Assembly (NCBI RefSeq): GCF_949628215.1
Contig: NC_134282.1
Coordinates: 10,476,223-10,540,222 of the forward strand
Direction of reading: 5' to 3'
Source of the DNA: Phalacrocorax aristotelis
Lineage: Eukaryota; Chordata; Aves; Suliformes; Phalacrocoracidae
DNA: 64,000 nucleotides
Below, in pieces: positions 62,101-64,000 of the stretch (positions are counted from its first letter, which is position 1; each line of letters opens with the position of its first letter). The notes below the pieces were generated by a model. The model did not search any database, was not told the origin of the DNA, and saw only the letters and a list, made by a program, of their open reading frames with translations. The position numbers and the translations under genes are program-made.

Positions 62101-64000
62101 CTTCCTTGTCATAATATATAATAATTATGTACCGATTTTATGCATAGCTGTTAATTTTAAGCTACACGTGGTTAGTGGTGGGGTGAGGCAGCTGGGCGCT
62201 CACTCCAGGAGGAGGAGAAGGCCGGCAGTACAGGGAGGGCTTGGGCCCGGAGCCAGGCACGGCGTTATCTCAGCTGCCACTGTGAACTCTTCAACCCTCA
62301 CAGACGTTAAACAGCTTCACGTTTGTCCCCTTTGTCACAGACTTTCTCTTTCAAAAATTCTGGCAGTGTAGGGCTGCAGCCAAGCTGGAAGCTGGGTCCT
62401 GTGCGCTGAGATCTGTTTGCCTGAGCCCTGCTCGCCTGAGCCCCGCTTAGCCTGAGCCCCCCTTGCCTGAGCCCTGCTTGCCAGCTCACTGCCCAGCTGC
62501 TGCAAACAAATGCCAGGAGGCCGCTGTTTCTCCGTGTCCCCCCAGGACTTGCTGACCTCCCTGGTCAGGCAGCAGGCTTGGCAGAGCCGAGCAGGTCCCA
62601 GCCCTCCCAGAGGCCAGGCTCCAGGCTGGTGGTACTCATGAGCAGGATGGAGTTCAGCTCCACCTGAAGCACCAAGCTTTACCAGGAGGCTGGAGAGGGC
62701 TCCTGCTGTCCAATCCTACCTCCTGGAGACATGGCTGAGCTGTGGAGCGATAGTACTGCCAGTCTGAGCTGTGCAGGGACAGTCCTCTGGATCCTCCCAA
62801 CGCTCAGGCGCAGCCGGGCGGCCAGGGGCAGCATAAGCCACATTCCTGGCTCCCAGGTGGGCACCTTTGGTGGAGAGACCCTGTCCAGAGAAAGAAAGCG
62901 CACATCTTCAGGTGCCCCACAAGGTCTTACAGCCTCTGGGCATTATCCACCAGGGGATACATTCGGGGCCGAGGCTGTGCCCACCCAGCCCCATTGGCTC
63001 TGGGTGGGGAGCGGGTGCCCACCGTCCCCCAGGGAGCCCCAGGCCGGCTGCATGGGGCGGCGCTCGCCAAGGTAGGGGCTGCAGCTGGACTTCAGCAGAC
63101 ATTGAGTATGTTTGCAAAAGGATTAAGCAAAATAAGCTGTTGGGTTTCTCCATGCCCCCGTTCACAGGCCCTAGTCACTTCATCTTTCTTTGTCCATGTG
63201 GTATTTAAAGGCCTATATTTTAAGTCCACTAGACCCCTCAGGAGTGCATTACAGGCTGGCTAAACATTATGTGGTCAACTGCAATGCCACAGGGACCTGA
63301 GCTGCACTCTCCTCCACTATAAAGCCCCTGTACAATGCTGCTTTTGGTAGTGTGCACGGAGCAGGCACAGCTATTGGCGTCTGGTGTCTGCTCAGCTTTA
63401 TTTTGAGGTACTTAAACTTAGCAAACTGGCTTTTTTTAGGCCCCTATCCACAGATCAGGTGATCACCTGTGGCAATATGTTTATTCACAGAATCTAGCTG
63501 CTTTCAGAGAACAGTCTTCTCTAAATATAATTAGGGCTATTTAAGTAGCTGCTCACGATTACCTCTCGGTTCACACAAAACACCACTTACTCCCTCAGAT
63601 TGAGCAATAACTCCTGGAGATACAAGGGTAAAAAGCCACAGACAACTTGCTGTCGAGTGCCTCAAAGATTTTTACAATCCTGCTGTAAATGGATGTTTAC
63701 TTTTGAAGAGCTGCCATTATAATAGTTCTCAAACTAGCATATTTACCTGGCAGTTTGACAGTTGTTAATATCCTTTAGCCACCTTTGCCTGTATTAAGTA
63801 GGCCACGGATGAAGAAAAGTCTGATTCATGGATGGATGTGCATTGTGACATAGCATGTCCTTTCAGCTCTGGTAGGTAAGCTCAGGAGGGCTAGGGACAG
63901 CTTCTAGGAGAAGAGGAATAGGAAAGCCTGGGTACAAGGAGGAGTGGTGAAGCCTGAAAGGTAGGACAACATCAACAGAGGACAATTTTCATGTCATGAT
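59196..64000. other. Intergenic DNA, GC-richer toward 61-63.1 kb, no recognised gene
   Basis: No known family seen. Between about 61.0 and 63.1 kb the GC content rises and several frames on both strands stay open for 80-200 codons; the longest plus-strand one (60990-61601) opens with GTG, not ATG, and resembles no protein I know. A four-copy 15-16 bp tandem repeat lies at 62419-62479. The patch could be a lineage-specific transcript or simply GC-rich DNA. Confidence 0.45.
62419..62479 (+). repeat. 15-16 bp tandem repeat, four copies
   Basis: Units starting GCCTGAGCCC at 62419, 62434, 62450 and 62465, of length 15, 16, 15 and 15, ending CTGCTC, CCGCTTA, CCCTT and TGCTT. A small minisatellite in GC-rich sequence. 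Confidence 0.85.

Noticed and set aside
62419..62479. CRISPR-like short repeat array
   Set aside because: The units are contiguous with no spacers, vary in length by one base, and the host is a vertebrate; it is a minisatellite.

Overview
The window looks like avian genomic DNA: AT-rich, mostly non-coding vertebrate sequence with one CpG-island promoter, CR1 LINE copies of the bird type, and old MIR/CORE-type SINE remnants. No prokaryotic gene architecture, CRISPR array, insertion sequence or rRNA/tRNA gene was seen.

The only protein-coding gene I can name is TSC22D2 (TSC22 domain family member 2, long isoform) on the minus strand. Its large first coding exon runs from the start codon at 29051 down to a consensus splice donor after 27058 and encodes about 664 residues. 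The C-terminal TSC-box/leucine-zipper exons were not found, so positions 1-27057 are read as intron 1 and the rest of the gene should lie to the left of the window. The promoter is a CpG island at roughly 28.93-30.06 kb, with a perfect CRE, a GC box, an inverted CCAAT, an E-box and, at its outer edge, a striking 69-bp hairpin-forming inverted repeat (29960-30028).

Layout: 1-11690, intron 1 without recognised genes. 11690-12265, old CR1 remnant. 12266-17300, intron with a duplicated AP-1-containing unit near 14.1 kb and an A/C-rich tract near 16.95 kb. 17310-19355, a 2-kb CR1 LINE with a readable but dead reverse transcriptase. 19356-20287, intron. 20288-20935, a second, 5'-truncated CR1. 20936-27057, intron with a G-rich/T-rich tract near 23.7 kb. 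27058-29051, TSC22D2 exon 1. 29052-30060, leader and promoter. 30061-64000, the upstream intergenic side, with scattered CR1 and SINE fossils (30.1, 35.1, 43.7, 46.1, 46.5, 57.7 and 58.7 kb) and no recognisable gene. A large non-coding interval upstream of TSC22D2 fits what is known of this locus in other amniotes, but that comparison is from memory.

I found no convincing new biological system. The observations most worth checking are the promoter-edge hairpin, the two short uORFs and the stop-free in-frame leader upstream of the TSC22D2 ATG, the AP-1 tandem unit, the palindromes at 38.7 and 48.5 kb, and two coding-like but unidentified minus-strand stretches (3.17-3.58 kb and 31.07-32.27 kb).
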